DNA of 64,000 nucleotides from Prorocentrum cordatum (taxonomy: Eukaryota > Sar > Dinophyceae > Prorocentrales > Prorocentraceae), in contig CAUYUJ010013869.1 in assembly GCA_963575745.1 (NCBI GenBank), positions 62,001 through 126,000 of the forward strand, given 5' to 3'. Shown here piece by piece: positions 43,251 through 53,892 of this stretch (position 1 is its first letter; every line of letters starts with the position of its first letter). The notes beneath the pieces were generated by a model, which was not told the DNA's origin, made no database searches, and was given only the letters and a program-made list of their open reading frames with translations. The translations under genes and the position numbers were made by a program.

Positions 43251-43505
43251 GTCATATCATCCGACTCTTCCTGCTCCTCCCCGACTGTCCTCCACCCTAC
43301 TGCCATAGCTCAGCGACGTTGATTGAAGCATCGTCCGAGGCAGGGCTGCGTTGTGGCCCCCGTGCCAGACCACGGAGATGGACGCAGACAGAATATTTGC
43401 GCGTGTCGCGAAGGCTACGGCTGCGCCGCGAGCCGATCGAGACCACGCAGCAGCTCCGCGTACACATTGTTGATTTCTAATTCTTCGAAGGTTCTTTGAT
43501 TATGT

Positions 43506-43632
43506 GGGGGGCCAAGATCCTTTCATTTATAATTGTTCTATCCTGGGCCTCTTCCTGGCCACTAGGGGGCCAGGAACAAGTAGAAACGAGCACACTTAGA
43601 AATGAGCACGGTTTGAAATGAACGACGTGTAC
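43506..43632. repeat. 127-bp hairpin repeat, copy 2
   Basis: Same nested stems as 26097-26223. TTCCTGGCC/GGCCAGGAA is perfect, while the outer stem has one mismatch (CATTTATAA/TTAGAAATG). The 16-bp direct repeat is retained. Confidence 0.85.
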
Positions 43633-44205
43633 GCAGGAGCCGTGCTGTGAAGCTGCAGACGGGCCCACCGTGGACGAGCATCATGTGTTGGCAGTGCCGG
43701 TCTTGGCACTCACCTTGCGGCGACACCCTGGCTGCTGGACAGCCACGACTGGGCAAACTCGCAGGGGCGCGTCCAGGATTCCGCGTCTTGTACGTCTCCA
43801 AACGTTTCTCCTTAATGGGGCGTGGCAAGGTCCACCAGTGGGACCAGGCTGGCTTGACCTCCCACTTTCATTTGGCGGGGAGGCGGGTTCCCAAACTACT
43901 GTGGACCTCTGCAGGCGAAGTGTTGTGCAGCCTGGGTTGCAGATGCCAACCGGAGAGCTTCGTTCTAGAGTTGCTGTGGTAGCCTGCACGCTCCGCCTCC
44001 GCCGGACGCGGTATCAGCATTTATCCCCCAGTCTCTCGTCCTCCTCGCCCTTTCCCTCCTCGTGCTCGTCCTCGCCCGTCTCCTCCGCTCATTCCGCCCC
44101 CTCTCCCCGCCTCTCTTCCTCCCCGTCCTCGTCTTTCTTGTCTCCGTCGTTGCCGTCGCTCGTCCCGCACCCCTCCCGCCTCATCCCGGGGCGCGGCACC
44201 AGGAT

Positions 44206-44396
44206 TCAGAAGCTGGGCGAAGGCTGGCAAACCCGCGGCTGCTAAAACGGAGCGCCAGGAAATTGTTGTTTATTCCTTCCAGGAAGCAGCCCGTTCACTG
44301 CTATAGTGTGCTGAGCCTGATTCCGGGGATTTGTTTTTCCCCTCTGGGAGGACTGTTTTAGCAGCCACAGATTTGCGCGCCCTCGCCCAGCTTCCA
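44206..44396. mobile_element. 191-bp MITE with ~40-bp TIRs and 6-bp target duplication
   Basis: GAAGCTGGGCGA...GGCTGCTAAAAC (44209-44248) is inverted at 44355-44394 with 34 of 40 matches. CAGGAT flanks both sides (44200-44205 and 44397-44402). No coding capacity. Confidence 0.82.
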
Positions 44397-44416
44397 CAGG
44401 ATCTTCTTTTCACCGG

Positions 44417-44722
44417 GCGCGTTCCACTATTCACAGGAGTGCCTACTCGCAAATGTCCGAAGAGAACACATGCCTGCTTTGATGTGATTCATCGTAGATC
44501 CCCCGCGGGGGGTCCAGGCCATCTGCGAGTGGTTACTATGCGAGTAGTGTCAAGTCGGGCCTGTCCCTCTACAGGAGGAATATTTCCAAATAGTCAAACA
44601 ATAGTCCGGGGACGATTTTTGAATCCTCAGGCATCTTTGCAGCGTGCTTCAAGCACTTTTCATCTTTCGTCCAGAATCCCCCTGTGGGGGGGCAGGCCCG
44701 AGTTCAGAGCAGTGGAGCGCGC
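44417..44722. mobile_element. MITE split by a nested MITE
   Basis: The left end GCGCGTTCCACTATTC (44417-44432) and the inner CCTACTCGCAAA match the intact copy at 46080-46219. The right end is cut after GCGAGTAGTG and resumes after the inner element as AGTGGAGCGCGC (44711-44722). Confidence 0.78.
44550..44706. mobile_element. 157-bp MITE inserted in another MITE
   Basis: TCAAGTCGGGCCTG...CAGGCCCGAGTTCA are inverted ends (12 of 14). The repeats continue inward (CCCTCTACAGGAGGAAT against ATCCCCCTGTGGGGG). GAGTAGTG (44542-44549) and GAGCAGTG (44707-44714) form an 8-bp target duplication with one mismatch. It is the same family as 26847-27005. Confidence 0.8.
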
Positions 44723-45872
44723 TCGTCTACCTCGCCCAGCTTCCCAAGGGATCCCCTTTGGCCTCGTCTCCCGCACGTGGCACAGTGTGCGTGGAGCCTT
44801 CTGCGGGGCCGCCGCCGCCCCTGGCCCCATCGGCAGTGCAGAACGGGCCCGAGGCGCCCCGCCTGCCCCGGGCGCGTGCTCGGCAGCGCGGTGGTCCCGG
44901 ATGGCCGAAAAGGCGTCCTCGTCCTCTTCCCGAGACCTCCTCCTCCTCCTCCTCCTCCTCCTCCTCCTCCTCCTCCTCGTGCCTTCCTGTGCAATGTCCC
45001 GCGTGTGACCTCACCCGGGAAAATGCCATTTTAGCTACTGCCCTCAGCTTCTATACATACCACGTGGCCAACGATATGGCCTCTCATCAAGACGGGCGCC
45101 CTTTAATTCTGCCCCAACAGCTAGATGCCCTCCAAGCGGCGCTAGCAAAGATGCCCAACAATTACTCGATTCTTCCGCCGCCGCCTGGATCGGCTAGGCC
45201 TTACCCCTGGCTGAAGCCCACAAGGCGTTGAGTGCCCTGAGACCCGTGGACTCGTGGGGTACTGGCGCTCCTCCTCCTCGTCCTCATGAAAAATCAAGAC
45301 GGGAGGTTTTTCGCGATTTTCGGCCTCTGGGGGCCCTGGCTGGGCCTTGGAAGCGTCCAAACACGGCTCGGGACGAAAAACCGGTCCTGAGGAAGTGGTC
45401 CGGACCTTCGGGGGCGGCATAGAGGGGGGTGATGACCAGGGCAGGGGGGGATATCGTCGCGTGGGCCATGATATTTCCCCAGATTTCATGGCGCCTCTTC
45501 TTCTTTCGTTGCGTCCCTGGCCCCCCCTGTGGGCCGCGCACATGCCGCCGGCCATGATTTGCACCCCCCCCTCTTGCCTCGGTGGTCCCGGATGGCCGAC
45601 AAGGCACCCTCATCTCGGGCCGAACGGAAGGGGGGGATAAGGAGAGGGGGGGTCACGAAATCTCGCAGGCCTAGGGGTTGACACCAACACCAGTGTCGGC
45701 GGAATCCCGCCACTGAGGGAAGAAGATCCCGATCTCGGTGATGGTGGTAATATTCTGGCTTCCGAGGTGACCGAAATATTGCCACCAACACCGGAATCTA
45801 GGATCGTCTTCCTCCTATGGAGGCAAACCTCCTGTGGTGGTGCTGGTGCCCATTTCCAGGCCTCCAAAAATG
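44723..45872. other. spacer, doubtful ORF
   Basis: (CTC)n at 44937-44977. A frame ending at 45231 continues past the tract with about 80 ordinary residues (ILATALSFYTYHVANDMASH...), but no family or start is recognisable. The rest is unassigned. Confidence 0.4.
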
Positions 45873-46000
45873 TGCTGCATGCAGCTGGTTTCGGCCCCGC
45901 CGCCGGGCCCATTCCTCAATACAGGGGCGCCTCCCGGCGCTGGGAGGAGCTGGGAAAATCAGCCACGTGAGCTGATTCTCTACCCTACCCTTTGCTGTCC
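45873..46000 (+). repeat. dispersed repeat, copy 2 (pairs with 15341-15467)
   Basis: TGCTGCATGCAGCTGGTTTC, GGCGCCTCCCGGCGC, GGGAAAATCAGC and CCCTTTGCTGTCC align in order with 15341-15467. Confidence 0.65.
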
Positions 46001-46079
46001 CCCCTTTCGTTCCCCCCGATCACCCCCTTGCGTTCCCCCCGTTCACCCTCTTCCGAATCCCTTGCCCCAAGATCACCGA

Positions 46080-46219
46080 GCGCGTTCCACTATTCGCAAA
46101 GTGCCTACTCGCAAACGTCCGAACAAAGTTTCCTTCTTCTATGCAACGTATCGTGAATCCCCCGCCGCGGATCCAGGAGGCCATTTGCGAGTAGTTGCTT
46201 TGCGAGTAGTGGAACGCGC
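46080..46219. mobile_element. 140-bp MITE with 36-bp TIRs
   Basis: 46080-46115 (GCGCGTTCCACTATTCGCAA and so on) is the inverted repeat of 46184-46219 at 32 of 36 sites. Each arm holds two copies of CTACTCGCAAA or CTATTCGCAAA. No clear target duplication adjoins the TIRs. A decayed copy lies at 44417-44722. Confidence 0.85.
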
Positions 46220-46389
46220 TTGCCCTCTAGACCTTCACTTCCTCCGCCTCCTCAGATTTGTCCTCATCATCCTCACCTATTTGCCTGGTGCCCCCCCCCC
46301 CCACCCCCCTTGCTCTTGCCCGCCTTCTCTTCGTCCTCACCCCCCATGTCTGTCAATGTTCCCTCTTGTCTTGCTGCTCCTGCTGCTGA

Positions 46390-46465
46390 TGCTGCTGTGT
46401 TCCTCCTCCGCCTCATCCTCTTCGTCATCACCATCAGCATCATCACCATCATCAGCATCATCACT

Positions 46466-46539
<74 letters not shown>

Positions 46540-47212
46540 TAACAACATCATCATCATCATCATCAGCAGCATCAGCATCAGCATCAGCATCAGCATCATC
46601 ATCATCATCATCAGCCGCAGCATCAGCATAAGCATCAGCATAAGCATCATCAGCAGCAGCAGCATCACCATTATCGTCCTTCTTTCACTCCTCATCTGCA
46701 CTTTTCCATCTCGTGCTCCTGCTCCGCTGTTCACTGTGCCTGCTCGCAGCGTTCTCCCGTAGGATTTAGCATATCTTCATTTTCCCACACCCAAAGCGGA
46801 ATCCTGCTTTCTCCGGGCACCCCGCGCAGGAATTGGCACCCAAACACAATCACAAGCACCATCATCAATCTCATCACCATCATCGCCGACTAATGACCAT
46901 GAGTCTGAGCCTGATCATGACCGTCATCGTCATCATCATCATCATCCTCATCCTCATCCTCATCCTCCTCATCATCATCATCCTCATCATCATCATCATC
47001 ATCATCATCATCAGCAGCAGCAACAGCAGCACCATCATCGCCACTACCAACAACAATCGGAACATCAGCATCGTCATCGCCATCGTTATCGTCATTGTCG
47101 TCATCATCAGCAACATCAGCATCAGCGTCATCATCATCATCACCACCATCACCCTTATCATCGCCATCACCATCGTCATCGTCATTGGCGTCGGCGTCGG
47201 CGTCCTCGTCAT
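46390..47212. repeat. (ATC)n/(CAT)n microsatellites, two blocks
   Basis: 46430-46670 and 46855-47212 are CATCAT tracts with CAG, CAC and GTC variants. Ile and His frames are fortuitous. Confidence 0.9.
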
Positions 47213-47275
47213 CGTACATGCCCACCCACACACTCGCACACTCATCTTGAGTAAGTCTCGAGCGGAAGCCTAGCT

Positions 47276-47661
47276 TGTGAGCGAATCGCGAGGAAACCTC
47301 GAGCGGGAGCCCTGCCCTATGGGGTCCACACTTCCACGTTCGCATCGGAGGCGGTCATCGGACAACCAGGTAAAAAAAAACATGTCTGGTGACGCCTTGG
47401 GACCGGAGCCCCGAGGAAGTCCGAAGCGGGCCCCTCCCTGTGGGATCCCCGCTGCCATGCTCGAGCCCGAGGCGGCGAACGGAACACCTGGCGAAACAGG
47501 GCTGGACCTGAACGCTGGTCTGCTGGACCTCGGCTCTGTTTTTTTCTCGTTTTGGCAGGGAGAGACAGGGAAGCAGGTCGAGCAGAACGAAAAGCATAGC
47601 GAAACCACAACGAACAACAACAACAACAACAACAACAACCACAACAACGACAACGACAACG

Positions 47662-47704
<43 letters not shown>

Positions 47705-48812
47705 AGAGCAAGCCGAAAAGCAAAACGAAGAGCAACACAAAGGAAAGCAGGTCGAGCAGAACGAAACGCAACACGAAAACCAAAACGAAGAAGAACGTTT
47801 AGGTCCAGCCCTTTTGTGAACGCGCAGGTTTGGTGGCACCCGGGGGGGCGGGGGGGGCGTGACGTCAAAGGGAGCCTCTCGAGCGGCGGCCTCGCCCGTG
47901 CGCGGATCGCGAGGAAGTCTCGGAGGGGGGGTCCCACCCCCTTTCGAAGGGGTCTCGAGGAGGCGTCTCGAGGAGGTCTCGAGGAGGTCTCGAGGAGGCG
48001 TCTCGAGGAGATCTCGAGGGGGAGTCCCACCCCTTTGGGGCTCCCGCCCCCGTGTTCCAACCCGATCAGGCGATCGCAAACATGGATCAAGGGGGCGTGG
48101 ATTAGCGACGGGTCCCGTTTCCGCGGGAAATCGCAGGTTCCCGCTGCCGAACGAAGCGGCACTGGCCGCATTTTGGGGCGGGCGCCCCCCCCGATCCATG
48201 GATTTGGCGACCGCGCGCCGAACCCATGGATCGCTAGTCCATGTGTGCGCGCCCCCGAATCCGAGGCGGCCATCGGGAAACCCTTTGAGCACACGGGCTC
48301 GGTGACCCCTGGGGGCCTGGATCCCAAGGAGGTCTCGAGCGGAAACGCCTCGCCCGGGAGCAGTCGCGAGGAAGTCTCGAGCGGGAGCCCCTCCCTATAG
48401 GGTCCATGCCTCCACGTTCGAGTCCGAGGCGGCCATCGGAAAACCGTGGAAAATATATGTTTGCGACACCTGGGGGCTTGAAGCCCGAGGTAGTCTAGAG
48501 CGGTAACCTCGTCCCTGAACAAATGGAGAGAATGTCTCGGGCGTTAACTCGTCTCCGAGTGAATCGCGAGGAAGTCTCGAGCGGGAGCCCCTCCCTATGG
48601 GGTCCCCACCTCCATGTTCGAACCCGAGGCGGCCATCGGGAATCGAAAGGATGTCTCTGGCGCTCGCGTGCAAGTGAATCGCGGGGAAGTCTCGAGCTGG
48701 AGCCCCATCCCCCGCTTCGTTTTATTAACCTGAGGCGGCCATCGAGACTCCTTGTGAAGGCGCAGGTTTGGTGACATCTGGGAGCCTGCATCTTGAGAAA
48801 GTCTCGAGCGGG
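47276..48812 (+). repeat. satellite-like repeat with AATCGCGAGGAAGTCTCGAG core
   Basis: At least seven diverged copies of a roughly 190-bp unit: GCGCAGGTTTGGTGACACC, CTGGGGGCCTGGATCC, GAGGAAGTCTCGAGCGGGAG, CCCCTCCCTATGGGGTCC, CCACGTTCGAACCCGAGG, CGGCCATCGG. Copies are complete, partial or interrupted, for example by (AAC)n at 47613-47705. The core contains XhoI-like CTCGAG and a B-box-like GTTCGAACCC, but no A box is evident. The 401- and 340-codon minus-strand frames are repeat shadows. Confidence 0.85.
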
Positions 48813-48986
48813 AGATGATTTACTTCGTCGAGCGTCATTTGTAATGCGAGTTGGCCTTCCCCAGTCAAGCTTGTAAGCGTCGGCCAGGACCAGCTGGAAG
48901 AGGCCTCTGTAGTTACAAGGCCGACGATGAGATCATTCCCAAATTAGTTTGCAAAATTATCATGCGGGGTCCTGACGTCGGAGTGA

Positions 48987-49799
<813 letters not shown>

Positions 49800-50475
49800 G
49801 CTGAGGGTCTTGGATCGGACCGGGGATGCCGCCGCGCTGAGGGCGAGACAGTTTGGTAAGGCCTCGCGGATGTGGGGGGAACAAAAAAAGTCCAGCCCGC
49901 TTGCACACGATGGGTTTAAAAGAGCTGACGTCAAGACACGGTTGCTGACGACGCAGCGTCTCATCGGGGCAACGTAATTCCCAGTGGCAGGGCCTGGTAT
50001 CGCAAATGTCGGCGATGCACAGTTTTAAGCATACACTAGCCTTCATCTCCTTCTCTGTCCATGGTCATTGTCGTCGTTGCCTTCGTATTCTTCTTCCCCC
50101 GCCCTCGTCACTACCCCCCCCGCCTCCTCCGAGTCAAGGGTGCACCTATGTCCTGTCCATCGCGTTCGGCGCCCTCGTCATGACCGGAGCACCGCCTGCC
50201 CTCGGAAGAGACCCGTGTATTCTCGAGTGCCGTCTGCAATCGGTCCCTGCTGTACCCTCCTCGCCCTGCACTTGCCGAAGAAGATCAAACGTCATCGGAG
50301 GTGAGGGGGTGAGATCGAAGTGGAACGGAGAGCCCCCCTCCCAGGAAATCGGTTTCGGTTTCGTGTTCGTGCGTGCCGCGCGTGCGGGCGAGGCGAAGCT
50401 GCGTGGGCGGGACCAAACGGCTCCCTTCCGGCAACCAGTGGCTCGCGGTGTCCCGCCGGTGTCCCGTCGGTGTCC
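49800..50475. other. atpH 3' flank and spacer
   Basis: Unique sequence, no repeat or coding region recognised. A microsatellite follows from 50476. Confidence 0.5.
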
Positions 50476-50476
50476 C

Positions 50477-50523
<47 letters not shown>

Positions 50524-50728
50524 GGATGAGGATGAGGATGAGGATGAGGATGAGGATGAGGATGAGGATGAGGATGAGGATGAGGATGAGGATGAGGATG
50601 AGGATGAGGATGAGGATGAGGATGAGGATGAGAATGATGGTGATGGTGATGATGATGATGACGATATTGATGATTATGATGATGGCCATGGTGGTGGTGA
50701 TGATTGTGTCTGGGTGATGAAGATGAAA

Positions 50729-50767
<39 letters not shown>

Positions 50768-50844
50768 TTGATGTTGATGCTGATGATGATCCCCCCTCAG
50801 CGGGCACCGTGCGCTGCACAGGAGCCGCCCCGTTGATGCTGATT

Positions 50845-50875
<31 letters not shown>

Positions 50876-51007
50876 CGATGATGATGTGAACGATGATGAT
50901 GTGAACGATGCTGATGTTGTTGGTGATGATGATGGTGCCCTGATGGTGATGACGATGATGTTAATGATCCTGCTGATGTTGATGATGATGAGATGGTGAG
51001 ATGATGA

Positions 51008-51070
<63 letters not shown>

Positions 51071-51188
51071 TATGATGATGATGATGATGCTGATGCTGAT
51101 GCTGATGATGATGCTGATTATTATGATGATGATGATGATGCTGATGATGATGATAATGATGATGATGATGATGATGAGGATGAGGATG

Positions 51189-51262
<74 letters not shown>

Positions 51263-51440
51263 CCTTCCCCCTCTCTCGCCCCTTCCCTTCCCTTCCCTTC
51301 CCTTTCCCCCCCCCCCTCCCCCCCTCCCCCCTCCCCCCTCTCTCGCACCTTCCCCTCCCGCCTTCCCCCTCTCCCCTCTTTCCTGCCCACCCTCGTCCCT
51401 TCGCTTGCCCACTCTCCCCCCCCTCACCTCCCCATCCCCC
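50476..51440. repeat. (GAT)n and (GAGGAT)n arrays then C-rich tract
   Basis: (GAT)n at 50478-50522, near-perfect (GAGGAT)n at about 50520-50632, and (GAT)n with CTG/TTG variants to 51265. C-rich pyrimidine sequence follows to about 51440. Asp- or Met-rich frames are fortuitous. Confidence 0.9.
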
Positions 51441-51959
51441 TCGCCGCGCACGCCAGCGCAAGCCAGGAGGGGGGGGGCGTTTTTGTCCGCGAGAGCCCCG
51501 CGCGCCCTGGCCGCGCCCCGCAGCCGACGCGCCCCCTGCGAGGAGTTCACCAGGCGCCTCCTCTCGCCTGCACCCCGGGGCCTCCCGGCTCCTTCCCGCC
51601 CTTTGCTCTCGGCTCCGAAGAGGCCACAAAACCGTGAGTTCCCCTTCGGTGTTTGAAGGACGTCGGCAATTGCTTCAGAACGGCCTTCCGACGGCCCTGG
51701 ACGGCCCGAGAGGCCCCCAAGATAGCCCCGAGATCGCCCAAGAGGCCTCCGAGATGGCCCCAGGACGGCCCACGAGGCCCCCAGGACAGCGCCCCCAGGC
51801 AGCTGGGGCTGAGCCAGGGCAGCTCAGGGCAGCCACCCTTGAGGGGGGCCATCTTCAAGCCGTCGTTTACACGCAGCGCCGTCGTTTACACGTAGCTTAC
51901 TGGTCTCTTAAACTCGAGCTGTGTGGTCATTGGAGACTGTCGGCCCGCGACATCGCTCC
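51441..51959 (-). repeat. spacer with ~11-bp phased repeats, reverse orientation
   Basis: 51655-51800 holds ACGGCCCGAGAGGCCCCCAA-type units, spacing 10-12 bp. The rest is unassigned. Confidence 0.6.
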
Positions 51960-52149
51960 GCCGCCGCGTCGCCTCCTCCACCGCCTCCTCCTCCTCCTCC
52001 TCCACCGCCTCCTCCTGCTCCTCCTCCTTCTGCTCCTGCTTCTGCTCCTGCTCCTCCTCCTCCTCCTCCTCCTCCTGCTCCTCCTCCTGCTTCTCCTCCG
52101 GCTCCTTCTCCTCCTCCTCCTCCTCCTCCTCCTCCTCATCATCATCATC

Positions 52150-52213
<64 letters not shown>

Positions 52214-52613
52214 CTCTCTTCCTCCTCCTCCTCCTCTTTCTCCTTCTCCTCCTCCTCCTCCTTCTCCTCCTCCGCCTCCTCCTCCTCCGCATCTCCTCCG
52301 CTCACAGCCTGAAAGCAGTTCAATTCGTGCGAACGCTGCCTACAATCAGCACCCAAGGGAGAAGACAGGGACAGGGGGGAACACGAAGAGGAGCAGTGCT
52401 TTCAGCGACGACGCACCCTCCCTCCCCTCCTCGCCGCCTCCGTGCTCCTCCTCCTCCTCCTCCTCCTGTCCCTCCTCCTCCTCCTCCTCCTCCTCCTCCT
52501 CCTCTGCTTCCTGCTCCTTCTGCTCCTCTGCTTCCTCCTCTTCCTCCTGTTCCTCCGCCTCCTCCTCCTCCTCCTCCTCCTCCTCTTCCTCTGCTTCCTC
52601 CTCCTGTTCCTCC
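51960..52613. repeat. (CTC)n and (CAT)n tract directly 5' of the LINE
   Basis: CTC and CTG triplets, (CAT)n at 52137-52212, a unique 100-bp island at 52310-52420, then (CTC)n up to the first base of the SL. It could be both the insertion target and the polypyrimidine tract for trans-splicing. Confidence 0.85.
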
Positions 52614-52635
52614 TCCGTAGCCATTTTGGCTCAAG
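52614..52635 (+). other. complete genomic copy of the 22-nt dinoflagellate spliced leader
   Basis: TCCGTAGCC followed by ATTTTGGCTCAAG, identical to the published consensus at all 22 positions (T at the variable first position). ATGATTGG follows instead of a GT splice donor, so this is not an SL RNA gene but an SL copied into DNA from a trans-spliced transcript. Confidence 0.95.
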
Positions 52636-52787
52636 ATGATTGGTTCCCCTGGGGACCGCACGGATACCGCTAGTCCGCGGCCAGACCACCGCTCGCCTTC
52701 ACCGTGGGAGTTGGGCGCCCACACCCAGTCCTTTCCAGATCGCGCTGCCACGGCCCACCGTGTGTGCTGCTGCCTGGTGTCGTGGAG

Positions 52788-53891
52788 ATGCCACCGCCGC
52801 ATTACCGTTCGGAGCAGGCGCTTCCTTGGTACTGCAAGAGCTGCTGCGGGCCCTCGGGGAGACCGTGGTGGAATCATGCAGAGGCGCGGCAGTGTGCGAA
52901 GTGCAAGCTGGGCAAGGGACTGGTCTTCCACAGCGTGCGCCAGCCCTCGGCCCCCTCCCAGCGGAAGAAGGGCAATCAGGGCGGCAGCGGCAACGGCTAC
53001 TGGGACGACTCCGTCAAGGTGGCCAAGCTCAAGTCCGAGCTCGCCGAGGCCCGCAAGCGGCTTGCCGCTGTGCAGAGGCCGCCGCCTGGCGGGGAGGACG
53101 TGCAGATGGAGCCGGCCGCGGACGGAGACGGCCCCGAGTCCGTCGCCAAGGACAGGCTACGCGAGGTCGGCGACCTCATCGGCAAGCTCAAGGGCATCAC
53201 CGAGCCGTCGGTCGTGGCCACGCGCGACAAGCTGCTGGCCGAGCAGGCCGAGCTGCGTGCTAAGGTGGCGGAGTCCCGACCGCTCGGACAGCGCTTGCGC
53301 GAGATGGGAGCTCAGTTCACCAGGCTGCAGAAGCTGCGCGACGACCAGCAGACCAAGCTCGATGGGCTGCAGGCGCAGTTGCGCGACCTGCAGGAGAAGG
53401 AACGGCTCACTCGGGACAAGCTGGCGGCCCTCGACGCTAGCATGGAGGAGCTGGACCAGGAGCGCAAGAGGCTTCAAGGGCAGGTTCCGACGCCTGGCGA
53501 CAAGGCGTCGCTCGACGAGCCGATCAAGGGGGTTGGTGCCACGCTCGAGGGCCTCGGGATCTTGCTCCAGAGCCTGGGCGCCGATCACCAGCTGTCGGGC
53601 AGCCTCACGGCGAGCTTCCAGGAGCTGCAGAGGTTGCAGGAGGAGGAGGCGGCAAAGTTGGCTGCCCAGAGGGCGCAGGCTGATGCTGGGGCCGAGGCTG
53701 GTCCCGACGTCGAGCAGGCCGAGCGGCAGGACGACGCGGCAGCGCCTCGCACACCACAGCCATCTGCCTTCTCCGACGACCCTGAGTTCATGGAGGAAGT
53801 CGTTGCGGCTGGGGGCGAGAAGCACAGGCTGGAGGAGATCTTCATGCGTTGGGGTGCCAAGGTCAAGAGGCCCAGGCTTACCCCTGCCTAG
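52788..53891 (+). CDS. LINE ORF1 protein (zinc motif and coiled coil)
   Basis: Encodes 367 residues, probably the RNA-binding chaperone that packages the LINE transcript. C16xxC19 and C36xxC39 with WW between them (PWYCKSCCGPSGRPWW) form a likely zinc motif. From about residue 75 to 245 there are long Leu/Lys/Glu/Gln helices (VAKLKSELAEARKRLAAVQ, LDGLQAQLRDLQEKERLTRD) typical of a trimerising coiled coil. The C-terminal third is Ala/Glu/Gln-rich and ends GAKVKRPRLTPA with a basic patch. I chose the ATG at 52788 because it opens just before the zinc motif in the frame with protein-like composition. The stop TAG is one base from the ORF2 ATG (TAGCATGG), which suggests termination-reinitiation. 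Confidence 0.85.
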   Translation: MPPPHYRSEQALPWYCKSCCGPSGRPWWNHAEARQCAKCKLGKGLVFHSVRQPSAPSQRKKGNQGGSGNGYWDDSVKVAKLKSELAEARKRLAAVQRPPPGGEDVQMEPAADGDGPESVAKDRLREVGDLIGKLKGITEPSVVATRDKLLAEQAELRAKVAESRPLGQRLREMGAQFTRLQKLRDDQQTKLDGLQAQLRDLQEKERLTRDKLAALDASMEELDQERKRLQGQVPTPGDKASLDEPIKGVGATLEGLGILLQSLGADHQLSGSLTASFQELQRLQEEEAAKLAAQRAQADAGAEAGPDVEQAERQDDAAAPRTPQPSAFSDDPEFMEEVVAAGGEKHRLEEIFMRWGAKVKRPRLTPA

Positions 53892-53892
53892 C

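Noticed and set aside
45020-45042. GCCATTTTAGCTACTG resembling the SL
   Set aside because: Lacks the CTCAAG 3' end and is not placed before a convincing gene.
46061-46226. CTTGCCC as target duplication of the 46.1-kb MITE
   Set aside because: The left copy lies 12 bp outside the TIR, so the pair does not adjoin both ends.
47317-48522. 401- and 340-codon minus-strand ORFs near 47.3-48.5 kb
   Set aside because: They repeat the same peptide with each satellite unit and (AAC)n; they are repeat shadows.
52614-52700. SL RNA gene
   Set aside because: The SL is followed by ATGATTGG rather than a GT donor and Sm-site region, and it opens a LINE.
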